From assembly GCA_030608565.1 (NCBI GenBank), contig JAUWDY010000019.1:1-38503 (forward strand): a DNA stretch of 38,503 bases, written 5' to 3'. The DNA is from Candidatus Bathyarchaeota archaeon (GTDB lineage: Archaea; Thermoproteota; Bathyarchaeia; Bathyarchaeales; Bathyarchaeaceae). The notes beneath the pieces were generated by a model, which saw only the letters and a list, made by a program, of their open reading frames with translations, had not been told where the DNA came from and did no database searches. The position numbers and the translations under genes are program-made. Shown here one piece after another: positions 7,916-16,459 of the stretch (position 1 is its first letter; the number at the start of each line of letters is the position of its first letter).

Positions 7916-8770
7916 ATGGCGATCATTGAAACAACAGACCTAACGTACACATATCCAGCTGGGACAAAATTGTCTCTTCAAGACGTGTCTATAACAGTTG
8001 AACAAGGAGAATTTGTGGTTCTCACGGGTCCCAGCGGTGGTGGGAAGACAACTTTATGCCGATGTTTTAACGGACTTGTTCCTCATTTTTATGGTGGAAA
8101 ACTTGAAGGAAACGTGGTAGTCACAGGTCTCAAGGTGGGTGAACATTCAATCTATGAGCTTGCTCGGCATATTGGCCTCGTTTTTCAGAACCCAGAAAAC
8201 CAGCTCTTCGCATTATCTGTTGAAAAAGACGTGGCTTTTGGACTTGAAAACCTCGGGATACCCAGAGGTGATATTAGAAAACAAGTTGACTGGGCTCTTG
8301 AAATAACAGGTATAACTGACCTTCGAGAGAGACCGCCGCACGAGCTTTCTGGAGGACAGCAGCAGCGTGTAGCCATCGCATGTGTACTTGCGATGCAGCC
8401 AAACGTAATGATTCTTGATGAACCAACATCTTTTATCGATCCAGTGGGTGCCCAAAAAATCTTCGACGTGATCAATGAGCTGAACAAAAAACTGGGCATC
8501 ACAGTCATCCTCGTTGAACACCGATTGGATTTGGCTTCAAAATATGCAAATCATGTTATAGTGATGGATGAAGGAAAGGTGGTGTTAGACGGTGAGCCTC
8601 GAGAGGTGTTTAACTCTGATAGCGCCCGTTTGATCGGCGTTGGGATTCCTAAAGCAACCAGACTTTACCAGATTCTCAAAGAAAAGGGAATATCCCTCAA
8701 GAAGGTACCGGTAAATTCGGAGGAAGCATCTCAACTCTTACGGGAGGTCTTGACGCATGATCGCGGTTAA
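7916..8770 (+). CDS. ecfA1: ECF transporter ATP-binding protein, first copy
   Basis: This 284-residue ABC ATPase belongs to an energy-coupling factor vitamin or metal importer. It has Walker A GPSGGGKTT (about 40-48), the ECF-type Q-loop VFQNPENQLF (about 92-101), the signature LSGGQQQRVAIA (about 143-154), Walker B VMILDEPTS and the switch histidine in VEHRLD. The Q-loop form and the pairing with a second ATPase and EcfT place it in the ECF family rather than among general ABC importers. Its 3' end overlaps the start of the next gene by 14 bases, so translation is coupled. No substrate-binding S component lies in the window. The gene symbol reflects order only. Confidence 0.9.
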   Translation: MAIIETTDLTYTYPAGTKLSLQDVSITVEQGEFVVLTGPSGGGKTTLCRCFNGLVPHFYGGKLEGNVVVTGLKVGEHSIYELARHIGLVFQNPENQLFALSVEKDVAFGLENLGIPRGDIRKQVDWALEITGITDLRERPPHELSGGQQQRVAIACVLAMQPNVMILDEPTSFIDPVGAQKIFDVINELNKKLGITVILVEHRLDLASKYANHVIVMDEGKVVLDGEPREVFNSDSARLIGVGIPKATRLYQILKEKGISLKKVPVNSEEASQLLREVLTHDRG

Positions 8771-9578
8771 GGATGTTTATTTCACCTATCCAAACGGCGT
8801 TGAAGCTTTAAGCGGTGTTTCTCTTGCAATTCGAGACGGAGAGTTCATTGCGATTATGGGCCAGAATGGTGCGGGAAAAACAACCCTAGTGAAGCATATT
8901 AACGGATTGTTGAAGCCGACGAAAGGAGAGGTTGCCGTTGATGGAGTTAGCACTCGGAAGGTGAGCGTGGCCAAACTTTCACGAAAGGTAGGATTCGTGT
9001 TTCAAAATCCAGATCATCAGCTTTTCTGCGAGACTGTTGAAGATGAGGTTGCCTTCGCTCTTCGAAACTTCGGCTTTAAGGAACAGCTCATAAAAAAACG
9101 GGTAACGTGGGCTTTAAGTCTTTTAAATTTGACACGGTATCGTCAAACGTCTCCTTTCATGCTTAGTGGGGGTGAGAGAAAAAGGGTTGCCCTAGCTTCG
9201 GTTCTTGCATGGAATCCTGACATTGTGATACTTGATGAACCAACGATTGGTCAGGATTATCAGCAAAAAGAGAAGTTGAGACAGTTTATTGTTCAATTGA
9301 ACACGCAGGGAAAGACTGTGATCATTGTCACCCATGATGTTGAATTTGTGGCCGAATGTAATCCTCACGTAATTTTGATGGCTCAAGGAAAGATAGTGGC
9401 TGAGGGCGGCGCTAAGGAAACTTTAACCAACCGTGACTTAGTTACGCAGGCGTTTATTGTGCCTCCGCAGGTTTCACAGATATTCTTTGAGCTTTCAGAT
9501 TTGAAGTTGCCCACCAACGTGATTGATGTCTATGATGCAAGAAAAGTTCTGCTTGATCGTTTAGAGGTCTCCTCATGA
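8757..9578 (+). CDS. ecfA2: ECF transporter ATP-binding protein, second copy
   Basis: This is a 273-residue partner ATPase that forms the heterodimeric motor with the preceding protein. It shows Walker A GQNGAGKTTLVKHINGLLKP, the Q-loop VFQNPDHQLF, the signature LSGGERKRVALASVL, Walker B DIVILDEPT and the switch histidine in VTHDVEF. It begins inside the 3' end of the first ATPase gene, and its TGA overlaps the ATG of ecfT (ATGA), so the three genes are tightly coupled. The C-terminal 50 residues are the usual dimerisation extension of ECF ATPases. Confidence 0.9.
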   Translation: MIAVKDVYFTYPNGVEALSGVSLAIRDGEFIAIMGQNGAGKTTLVKHINGLLKPTKGEVAVDGVSTRKVSVAKLSRKVGFVFQNPDHQLFCETVEDEVAFALRNFGFKEQLIKKRVTWALSLLNLTRYRQTSPFMLSGGERKRVALASVLAWNPDIVILDEPTIGQDYQQKEKLRQFIVQLNTQGKTVIIVTHDVEFVAECNPHVILMAQGKIVAEGGAKETLTNRDLVTQAFIVPPQVSQIFFELSDLKLPTNVIDVYDARKVLLDRLEVSS

Positions 9579-10402
9579 GCGTTTTTGACGGCTTCAAGTT
9601 TAGAAGAGTCTATTCTCCGATTCACCAGCTGGATCCACGAGTCAAATTCTTCTATGTTTTGGTGATGTTCGTGATTGCGATCATGTTTAATCAGTTGCTA
9701 CCTCTCATTCTGTTGTTTTTCATTCAATTGCCATTTGTGTTTGTGGCTGGTGTTCAGCGGGAGTGGGTTCGATCTCTAAGAGGGGCTTTATTCTTTGCGA
9801 TCATGATTTTTCTGTTCAACTTTGTTTTTCAGTATTTCTGGACTGAATATCCTCTACCTCCGTCCCCATCTCTGTTGGAATATTCTATCGCCATGACCCT
9901 TCGTTTCATCGTATTAATTGAATCCTTCTCTATGTTCTTTCTCACAACCTCCCCAGACCATTTAGGATTAGCATTAGAGCAAAGTCATGTACCATACGAG
10001 TTTTGCTTCGCCTTCACCACCGCCGTTCGCTTCGTTCCAGTTTTGGCTGAGGAAGCTCAAACAATTATGGATGCTCAGAAGGCTAGAGGGCTGGAACTTG
10101 AACGCGGGAACTTCATTAAAAAAGTGAAAAACTACATTCCCATTCTCATTCCACTCATCGTTAGCGCAATCCGTAGAAGCTTGGAGCTTGCTGAAGCGAT
10201 GGAATCTCGAGCTTGGGGCGCAACTGAAAAGCGCACGAACCTCTACGTGCTTAGGGTGAAAAGAGGAGATTACCTCCTAGCCCTCATTTCTGTCTTGATA
10301 CTAATCTTTGCTGTCTACGTTTGGATTTTCCATCGTGAACAGATTCCACTGCTAACCAACTTCTTGGCTCCCTTAGAATTGACTGTGACCAAAATATCCT
10401 AA
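9575..10402 (+). CDS. ecfT: ECF transporter transmembrane coupling protein EcfT
   Basis: This 275-residue integral membrane protein joins the ATPases to a substrate-specific S component. After a short cytoplasmic start, four hydrophobic segments are seen at about 25-60, 68-88, 105-130 and 235-255. The two coupling-helix signatures of the family are present: AQKARGLELE (the A-R-G motif) and AMESRAWGA (the second, A-R-A-W-G form). Length and motif spacing are typical. It is the last gene of the operon. With no S component encoded nearby, the module is probably shared among S components elsewhere in the genome (group II arrangement), which I infer from absence. Confidence 0.9.
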   Translation: MSVFDGFKFRRVYSPIHQLDPRVKFFYVLVMFVIAIMFNQLLPLILLFFIQLPFVFVAGVQREWVRSLRGALFFAIMIFLFNFVFQYFWTEYPLPPSPSLLEYSIAMTLRFIVLIESFSMFFLTTSPDHLGLALEQSHVPYEFCFAFTTAVRFVPVLAEEAQTIMDAQKARGLELERGNFIKKVKNYIPILIPLIVSAIRRSLELAEAMESRAWGATEKRTNLYVLRVKRGDYLLALISVLILIFAVYVWIFHREQIPLLTNFLAPLELTVTKIS

Positions 10403-10469
10403 AAGCCCTAAGATCACAACTCCAAGGAACGCTGAAAATAAACCAACTTTCTTGCAGGGGTTCATGGGT

Positions 10470-10562
10470 CTATTTTTTTCTCCGCCTTCTTTGCTTACTT
10501 ACCCTACGCTGTTTTTTCTTTTTGGTTTTCCCAGTCATACCGTGGTGCCTTTTACTTCCCAT
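10470..10562 (-). CDS. Possible 30-residue Lys/Arg-rich peptide
   Basis: The frame begins MGSKRHHGMTGKT and continues with an almost wholly basic tail of K, R and Q. Its ATG overlaps the last codons and stop of the 37-residue helix-turn-helix frame upstream on the same strand, a geometry that allows coupled translation. Such peptides can be ribosome- or nucleic-acid-binding, but basic low-complexity frames also arise by chance, and no ribosome-binding site is obvious. I do not assign a family. Confidence 0.3.
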   Translation of the reverse strand: MGSKRHHGMTGKTKKKKQRRVSKQRRRRKK

Positions 10563-10665
10563 CGCTAACAAACCCTTTACTCTGTGAATATCTCAATTCA
10601 ATCGACACTGTTCCTTCAGATAATCCGATATATTTAGCTATCTCAAGTACTGTAAACGTTTCCAT
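10552..10665 (-). CDS. Possible 37-residue helix-turn-helix fragment
   Basis: The frame encodes FTVLEIAKYIGLSEGTVSIE near its start, a good match to a helix-turn-helix (helix, Gly turn, recognition helix with S-E-G-T-V-S). It stops after 37 residues, which is too short for a stable domain alone. It is either a remnant of a longer regulator, a microprotein, or a chance frame. It overlaps the promoter expected for the opposing eL41-like gene, so probably not all three tiny frames in this interval are used. Confidence 0.3.
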   Translation of the reverse strand: METFTVLEIAKYIGLSEGTVSIELRYSQSKGFVSDGK

Positions 10666-10705
10666 AACAGGTCATATGATACGTAACATAGTATCAGGCA
10701 AAACA

Positions 10706-10804
10706 ATGCTCCGCAAGCATATGTACGCACGCAAAAAGTGGAAAAAGAAGGAGGTGCGTCGTGAAAAACGGAAGAGGAAGCGTCGACATAAGAGGTATAA
10801 GTAA
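10706..10804 (+). CDS. Candidate ribosomal protein eL41-like micropeptide
   Basis: The 32-residue frame ends in a 27-residue stretch beginning MYARKKWKKKEV. Ribosomal protein eL41 is a 25-residue, Arg/Lys-rich single helix with one conserved Trp near the start followed by basic residues to a C-terminal Lys. Aligned at the Trp, this peptide has the same 21-residue length to the end, and I count 12 of 21 positions identical to the eL41 sequence I remember. In-frame ATG codons exist at 10676, 10706 and 10721; I chose 10706 because an AGG lies seven bases before it. A TATA-like GATATATTT (about 10627-10635) is upstream. Any Lys/Arg-rich peptide aligns partly with eL41, so confidence is moderate. 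Confidence 0.5.
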   Translation: MLRKHMYARKKWKKKEVRREKRKRKRRHKRYK

Positions 10805-10887
10805 GCATATCTTTGTTATCCAACTGTTGACCAAAAGTCGTGAGAAGCATCGAAAAAAGGCGTTTGTGACTACTTGTTTCTGAGGGG

Positions 10888-12045
10888 ATGAGGCGGATTA
10901 GGGATAAAATCTGTGAAATAGGCTATGTCAACAAGATTAGAGATAACATCTTCGACATGAAAAAAGACAGCCTCATTTCCCTGTATGAAGCTTTGAGATC
11001 CGCAGATTGTGTGGTTTGTGGCGGTTCTGGGAGATCCCTATATTCATTAAACGCGGCTATGAGTCAAATAGCCACGATGAAGGATTTCAAGGTTATAATC
11101 ACTCCAGACGATCCAGGTTTTCCAGGGAAAGATATGTATGACGCGGCTGGTGAACTGGAGAAAAGATATCAAAACATCTTGTTATTAATCAATTCTGGAA
11201 GCGGAGAATCGAAGGATCCGAAAGCACTTGCAGAAGAACTCGCGAGATACATTGAAGATACAGGCAGCAAGAGATTTACCCTGGGGTTGATAACCTCTCA
11301 CCCAGCTTCTCCCATAGCAAATATCGTTCGGAAATATGGGAAAGTTGTTGAGATAAAGGGAAGGGCTAGAGAAGAGAGACCGACCGAGGAGTACAGCGAA
11401 ACCGGTATAATGGGTGACGTATTCGAACTTGAAAGCCTCTTTGTTCTCCACATGTTGACTGAGATTTTATTCCGCAATAGCACTGTAGAGGAAGGTTTCG
11501 AACTGTTTGAAGATGAATTCCAGGTTCTCGGAGAAATGATTAATTCCAACGTTGACTCGAAAGTTTATGACTCACTTATTGACATAATGGAAAGACGAAG
11601 CGACGTATTCTTGGGTGGAAAGGGCACGGCTGATGAGGTGGTCAAGATGACCGTGATAAGGTTAGCTCACATCAAAAAGTTTCTGGGGGACAATGTCTAT
11701 ATCGTAAGAGGTGTGAACACTCCTCGCCCTAGAGCTGGGGATCTTGAAATTCTAGTGTCTTATTCTGGAGAAACAAAATCTGTGGTTAATTGGTGCAACA
11801 TTTTCCGAGACTTGAAAGGAGTCGTTTTTTCGGTGACTGGAACCAAAGGTTCGTCGTTAGATAGGAAATCTGATTATAAGATAATGCTTGAAGAGAAGGT
11901 TAGGCCGGGACAGCCAAGAAGGTTTTACATGAGAGCTGCGTTTGTGTTGAGCCCGCTTCCCGTGAAGTTGGTGGAAAGATTAAGAGAAAAAGGGCTTATT
12001 CTGCCAGAGTACATAATAGATTGGTACCACTCCCTGTTCGGATAA
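10888..12045 (+). CDS. Tandem SIS-domain protein, sugar isomerase-like
   Basis: This 385-residue protein is built from two SIS (sugar isomerase) phosphosugar-binding domains. The first has CVVCGGSGRSLYSLNAAMSQ (about 41-60) and the SIS Ser-rich loop LLINSGSGES. The second has DVFLGGKGTADEV and ILVSYSGETKSVVNW. SIS domains bind phosphosugars and occur in isomerases such as 6-phospho-3-hexuloisomerase and in GlmS. Which substrate is used cannot be told, as the catalytic His/Glu sites of known isomerases are not obvious. It may be a variant of the archaeal ribulose monophosphate pathway isomerase or a phosphosugar sensor. The ATG follows a GAGGGG almost without spacing. T-runs follow the stop. 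Confidence 0.75.
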   Translation: MRRIRDKICEIGYVNKIRDNIFDMKKDSLISLYEALRSADCVVCGGSGRSLYSLNAAMSQIATMKDFKVIITPDDPGFPGKDMYDAAGELEKRYQNILLLINSGSGESKDPKALAEELARYIEDTGSKRFTLGLITSHPASPIANIVRKYGKVVEIKGRAREERPTEEYSETGIMGDVFELESLFVLHMLTEILFRNSTVEEGFELFEDEFQVLGEMINSNVDSKVYDSLIDIMERRSDVFLGGKGTADEVVKMTVIRLAHIKKFLGDNVYIVRGVNTPRPRAGDLEILVSYSGETKSVVNWCNIFRDLKGVVFSVTGTKGSSLDRKSDYKIMLEEKVRPGQPRRFYMRAAFVLSPLPVKLVERLREKGLILPEYIIDWYHSLFG

Positions 12046-12056
12046 CTAGACTCGCA

Positions 12057-12091
12057 TTTTTTTCATGCAAACATAACCTTTGGACTTTTTT
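12057..12091 (+). terminator. T-run terminator after the SIS gene
   Basis: Runs of seven T (12057-12063) and six T (12086-12091) lie 12-46 bases past the stop. The first is bracketed by GCAT and ATGC. Poly-U tracts without strong hairpins are the normal archaeal intrinsic termination signal. Confidence 0.5.
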
Positions 12092-12265
12092 GAGAAGTGG
12101 AGGCGCACTTACAGGTTCGCGGTCTAAGTGTCAATCCTTTGAAATATGCAGATATGCACATGCATTAACTATCATTGAGTAGAACATATTTCCACAAACT
12201 TCTTATCACACATTTAGACACTATAAGCTGAAGCTAAAATCAAAAAGAGGAAGGAATGGACAAAC

Positions 12266-13642
12266 TTGAAGAGAAAGTTATTTGCACCAATCGCAATTGC
12301 ACTACTACTGATAAGCATCTTCACTGCACTGCCCTTAGTTACAGCACACGCACCAGTGATACTAACAGTTGGAGACATTCGCGCCGCCCCTGTCAGCGTA
12401 CGAGCAGAGAGCCAGTTTAGAATCAATGGAGCTTACCCACCAGGCCAATGGTATACAGACTATGCAGGTGGGATGGTCGCATTTGACATGGACATGATAG
12501 ACGTAGAACAGCTCACCCACGAACAGAACAAATGGTATGGCAAAGGCATCCACGTAGCAGTGTTGGACACTGGAATGCTGCCAAACTGGAACTACTTCTT
12601 CCCCAAGTCACGGATAGACGCCGACCTAGGCATCGGATTTGTACAAGACCTCGAAACTGGCGAAATCACAACCGTCCCATGGGACGATGCTGTAAGTGGG
12701 CATGGAACCCACGTGGCTAGCACGATAATTGGCTACAACTATCATGGATATCCGATCACAGGCGTTGCTCCATTGGCAAAAATCATTCCAGTCAAAGTGT
12801 TATCATTCTATGACTATGATGAATGGTCTGCTTGGGGCACATCCGGAATGGTTGCAGCAGGCATCGACTACATCACATCGCTGGTTGAAGATGGAACTCT
12901 TGAAGCTGGAAAGATAATCATTAACTTGAGCTTGGGCAGTTCTGTGCCATCGTCTGATATCGAAGGAGCCATTGACCTAGCAATTGCTGCTGGGGTCATC
13001 GTGGTCGCATCTGCAGGCAACAATGGTCCCGGTGGCATGGGCTATCCAGGTGGCTATCCACAAGTCATTTCCGCCGCTGCAGCTGGCTGGACCGGACAAT
13101 GGTATCCAAGTGGCAACTATGGCTTCTGGCTTGAAGATGTACCAGAAGACCTGATGACGCCTGCGCCATTATCTATCTACTTCGGTCCTTATGCTGGCAC
13201 ACAAACATACATCACCTACTTCAGCGCTTGGGAACTTGAGGGGCAAGACCTTGACGTTGCAGCACCAGGAAGCTGGTGTGTTGGACCTTACTGGGATCCA
13301 TCCGCTGGACCTTTGCCAGAAGATCCAGAGGACTGCTACTGGTTTGTTGGTGGAACTAGCATGGCAGCTCCACACGTAGCCGGAACCGCAGCGCTCATGG
13401 CTGAGAAGAAAGGACGAAAACTGGTTCAAAGCGAAGTGGAAGACATACTTGAAAGCACTGCAGACATAGCTCCTCTGACATTTGTGAACGGCGGATGGCT
13501 AGGCCCACTTCCATACATGGCGGTCTATGAACTCTACAACGGCTTATACTATTGGACAGAATGGGATGACCCTGCGGTTGGCGCAGGTCTCCTACAGACA
13601 GATGCGGCTGTCGCAGCAGTTGCGGCACTCGGACCCCACTAA
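12266..13642 (+). CDS. Secreted subtilisin-like serine protease (S8 family)
   Basis: This 458-residue extracellular protease has a Sec signal peptide at about 1-29 (basic MKRKLF, hydrophobic core, cleavage near TAHA). The catalytic residues are D101 in VAVLDTGM, H146 in SGHGTHVAS and S365 in GGTSMAAPHVAG, with the oxyanion asparagine N252 in SAGNNG. The region between the signal peptide and the catalytic domain is only about 60 residues, a short pro-segment. The insert at about 280-325 with many aromatic residues is unusual in size. The TTG start is chosen because AGGAAGGA lies upstream at suitable spacing and the nearby ATG is out of frame. The next gene is also secreted and may be a partner or substrate. 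Confidence 0.92.
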   Translation: MKRKLFAPIAIALLLISIFTALPLVTAHAPVILTVGDIRAAPVSVRAESQFRINGAYPPGQWYTDYAGGMVAFDMDMIDVEQLTHEQNKWYGKGIHVAVLDTGMLPNWNYFFPKSRIDADLGIGFVQDLETGEITTVPWDDAVSGHGTHVASTIIGYNYHGYPITGVAPLAKIIPVKVLSFYDYDEWSAWGTSGMVAAGIDYITSLVEDGTLEAGKIIINLSLGSSVPSSDIEGAIDLAIAAGVIVVASAGNNGPGGMGYPGGYPQVISAAAAGWTGQWYPSGNYGFWLEDVPEDLMTPAPLSIYFGPYAGTQTYITYFSAWELEGQDLDVAAPGSWCVGPYWDPSAGPLPEDPEDCYWFVGGTSMAAPHVAGTAALMAEKKGRKLVQSEVEDILESTADIAPLTFVNGGWLGPLPYMAVYELYNGLYYWTEWDDPAVGAGLLQTDAAVAAVAALGPH

Positions 13643-13723
13643 TAGCTGAATCCTACAAACGGAACAAGCAACCACACCCCCTTTTTTGTTTACCCGAATT
13701 GAACAGTCAATCAGGGGAATGGA

Positions 13724-16369
13724 TTGGACATGAAAGCGACAAGTTCTCTTTCTACAAAAAAACTCCTGTATATCCTACTCATAATGTTGATGTTTCATTT
13801 GGCCACAGCAGGCGTGCGACTGGCTTCCAGTCAAACCATGGGAACAATAAACGGCAGAATAATCGACTTGAATACTGGGCTGGGAATAGCTGGAGCAACG
13901 GTGTCCGCAAGCGGTCCATCCCAACAGGTCAACACGACGGACTCCAATGGATATTACACAATTTCTGATATAGCTCCGGGACCGTATGTGATTGTTGCCT
14001 CTGCTTCTGGATATCTCAGTCAGACATACAAGCTGTTTTTGCGTGAAACTGCAAATCCCCCTCTTCCTGATTTCAGGTTACACCTGCTATCGATAATAGG
14101 CAGAGTTTACGATTTGTCAACACCCAGTATTGGAATAGCCGAAGCCAACGTTACAATAGGCGGTCATTTCGTCTTCACCAACTCCACCGGATACTACGAG
14201 GTGCTCGATCTATCAGACGGATCATATACAGTTGCTGCCACAGCGCCCGGTTACACTAACGAAACTCAGCAAGTCACCGTGTCTACAGGAATATCCGCTG
14301 TGGCGGACTTCGAGATAAGCCAAGTTGCATCTGGCTCAATTTCTGGAACAGTCACGGACTCCTCAACTAGGCAAGCTCTCTACCAAGCCACCGTGAGAGT
14401 TGGCAGAGGATCATTTGAAAAGCTAGGCGTAACTGATCAAAATGGGGAATACATAATCGAGAATGTGCCGGCGTGGCCCTTCTGGACAATCGATGCCTAC
14501 AAGACGGGATACGTGGCTCAGTCCACAACAACTGAGGTGCAACCTGGAGGAGTGCCTATACTTGACTTTGCATTAACTCCATTCGGAATAATCAACGGAA
14601 CGGTGAAAGATCAAGCTACAGATCAGCCCATTGCAGGGGCACTTGTCAAAGTGGATTCAGCATTCCTCGGCACCACAGACTCTAACGGACACTACACCAT
14701 GTTTGTGCTTGCGGGAAGATACACAGTCACGGCTTCAGCCCCAGGATACGCCAGCGAGTCACAGTCGAATGTTAGGGTTTCTGAAGGAGAAACCACCACT
14801 CAAAATTTTGCACTGGAAACAATTCCCCCCGGAAGCATCATCGGTAACGTGACAGATGTCAAAACAGGTCGTGGAATAGTTGGAGCCACCGTGACGGCTG
14901 ACGGCCACACTAATACTACCGACGTGAATGGCAACTATATTCTCTCCAGCTTGCCGTCCTGGACCTACAATGTAACCGTCTCAGCCTCGGGATACGCAAG
15001 TGATAGCACCAAAAGAACTGTGCCTTCGGGCGGATCGATAACTGCTGACTTCATGTTAGCCTCGTACACCAGAGTTCACTTGAAGCCTTACTCAAATACT
15101 GGAAACCTCGGGCAGTCTTTCAACTTGAACATAAACATCTCAGAGGCTAGGTTCGTGTATAGGTGGGAGGTTTACCTATGGTGGGATCCAGCACTCCTTG
15201 ATGTTGTAGACGTGGTTGAAGGAGACTTTCTTAAGGGTCCTTTTGGCAACCGAACCACTGAACTCAGTTTTGAAACATACCCGAATGAAGGGGTAATCCA
15301 TGTGGAAGGATGGTCAACGCTAGCCACGCCTGACGATGGTGTGAACGGCAACGGAACGCTGGCAACCATAACTTTCAAGATCATGACAAAAGGTGCCTGC
15401 AACATAGACCTCACCAACGCCATGCTGTGGGATCCAAACGGATTTCCAATGTTCCCAAGCGCAATAGAAGGCGCCCTTTTCGAAACGCGCGTGCACGGGG
15501 GTTGCCCCTTTGTTTACGTGTGGAATGGGACCCAATATGTGATCGATAACAATCTTTTGCCTGCCTCTGAGGCGAGTGAAGGAGCTGACGTAGAAGACTA
15601 CTATAGGCTGGAACAGACGCTTGTTCCACAAAAGGGAAAGTTTTCGTTGATGATCAAGGAGTTTGAGCAGGAACACTCGTACTTCGATCAAGTTAAGCTG
15701 ATCGCAGTTGATCATGATTCTGATGTGCATGTGGCTGTGAGCTCCACAGGAGAAATCCTAACCTATAGAAATCCTCACGTACCCTTCTTGGCTATCGATG
15801 GAGACGGAAACAGTTGTTTAGACCTCCTAACCGAGATAGACGGTGAATACTATGAAGGACACGATGGTGACCACCTCGCTCTAGACTTCGCAGACTTGGA
15901 TGTTTCTGATGGGGCAAAACTTGTCTTGGTAACAGATTTTCCACCACTGATGATGAAATGGTCAATACACATTCAAACTCACAACTCAGAAGGAGGGTGG
16001 ATGACAGTCGCTGAGGTTCATCCAAGGGTGAACTGGGCAACCCAGATCGTTGACCTATCCGATTATCTGCCAGATGCCGACGAAGAATTGAAAGTCAGAC
16101 TCTACTTCACCGCAAATCACAAGATTGATTATGTGGGCTTGGACCTAAGCAAGCAAGCTGACACAAAAGTGCGATACGCCACACTAGTCTCATCAACCCA
16201 CTCAAAAGAGGGAAGCATGAAGTTGCAGCTGTTGAGAAGCGATGGTGTTTGTGCTGAACTACTACCAGGCGAACAAATACGACTCGCATTTACGCTTCCG
16301 AAAAATCCAAAAGACGCAAGAATTTTCATCATCTACGTGAAGGGGCGCTACCACAGAAGCCAGAATTAG
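13724..16369 (+). CDS. Large secreted protein: carboxypeptidase-regulatory-like repeats, cohesin-like domain, C-terminal domain
   Basis: This 881-residue secreted protein starts with a signal peptide (hydrophobic stretch about 12-35). About five repeats follow at about 42-450, each with the pattern G-x-I/V-x-D-x-x-T-x-x-P/G-I-x-x-A-x-V ending in T-D-x-N-G-x-Y and a YTVTASAPGY-like strand. This is the carboxypeptidase-D regulatory-like beta sandwich common on archaeal surface proteins. Residues about 455-580 look cohesin-type (WDPALLDVVDV, ATITFKI). The C-terminal third begins with CPFVYVWNGTQYVIDNN and ends without a membrane anchor that I can see. The TTG at 13724 has an AGGGGAA ribosome-binding site; ATG at 13730 is an alternative. 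It is probably expressed with the adjacent protease. Confidence 0.8.
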   Translation: MDMKATSSLSTKKLLYILLIMLMFHLATAGVRLASSQTMGTINGRIIDLNTGLGIAGATVSASGPSQQVNTTDSNGYYTISDIAPGPYVIVASASGYLSQTYKLFLRETANPPLPDFRLHLLSIIGRVYDLSTPSIGIAEANVTIGGHFVFTNSTGYYEVLDLSDGSYTVAATAPGYTNETQQVTVSTGISAVADFEISQVASGSISGTVTDSSTRQALYQATVRVGRGSFEKLGVTDQNGEYIIENVPAWPFWTIDAYKTGYVAQSTTTEVQPGGVPILDFALTPFGIINGTVKDQATDQPIAGALVKVDSAFLGTTDSNGHYTMFVLAGRYTVTASAPGYASESQSNVRVSEGETTTQNFALETIPPGSIIGNVTDVKTGRGIVGATVTADGHTNTTDVNGNYILSSLPSWTYNVTVSASGYASDSTKRTVPSGGSITADFMLASYTRVHLKPYSNTGNLGQSFNLNINISEARFVYRWEVYLWWDPALLDVVDVVEGDFLKGPFGNRTTELSFETYPNEGVIHVEGWSTLATPDDGVNGNGTLATITFKIMTKGACNIDLTNAMLWDPNGFPMFPSAIEGALFETRVHGGCPFVYVWNGTQYVIDNNLLPASEASEGADVEDYYRLEQTLVPQKGKFSLMIKEFEQEHSYFDQVKLIAVDHDSDVHVAVSSTGEILTYRNPHVPFLAIDGDGNSCLDLLTEIDGEYYEGHDGDHLALDFADLDVSDGAKLVLVTDFPPLMMKWSIHIQTHNSEGGWMTVAEVHPRVNWATQIVDLSDYLPDADEELKVRLYFTANHKIDYVGLDLSKQADTKVRYATLVSSTHSKEGSMKLQLLRSDGVCAELLPGEQIRLAFTLPKNPKDARIFIIYVKGRYHRSQN

Positions 16370-16459
16370 ACTCATTTCATGTGCATGCATGCTGCATAGA
16401 TACACATTCTTTTTAATAGCGGAAATATTTCTATTACGGGCAAATAGAGGCTTGCTTGA

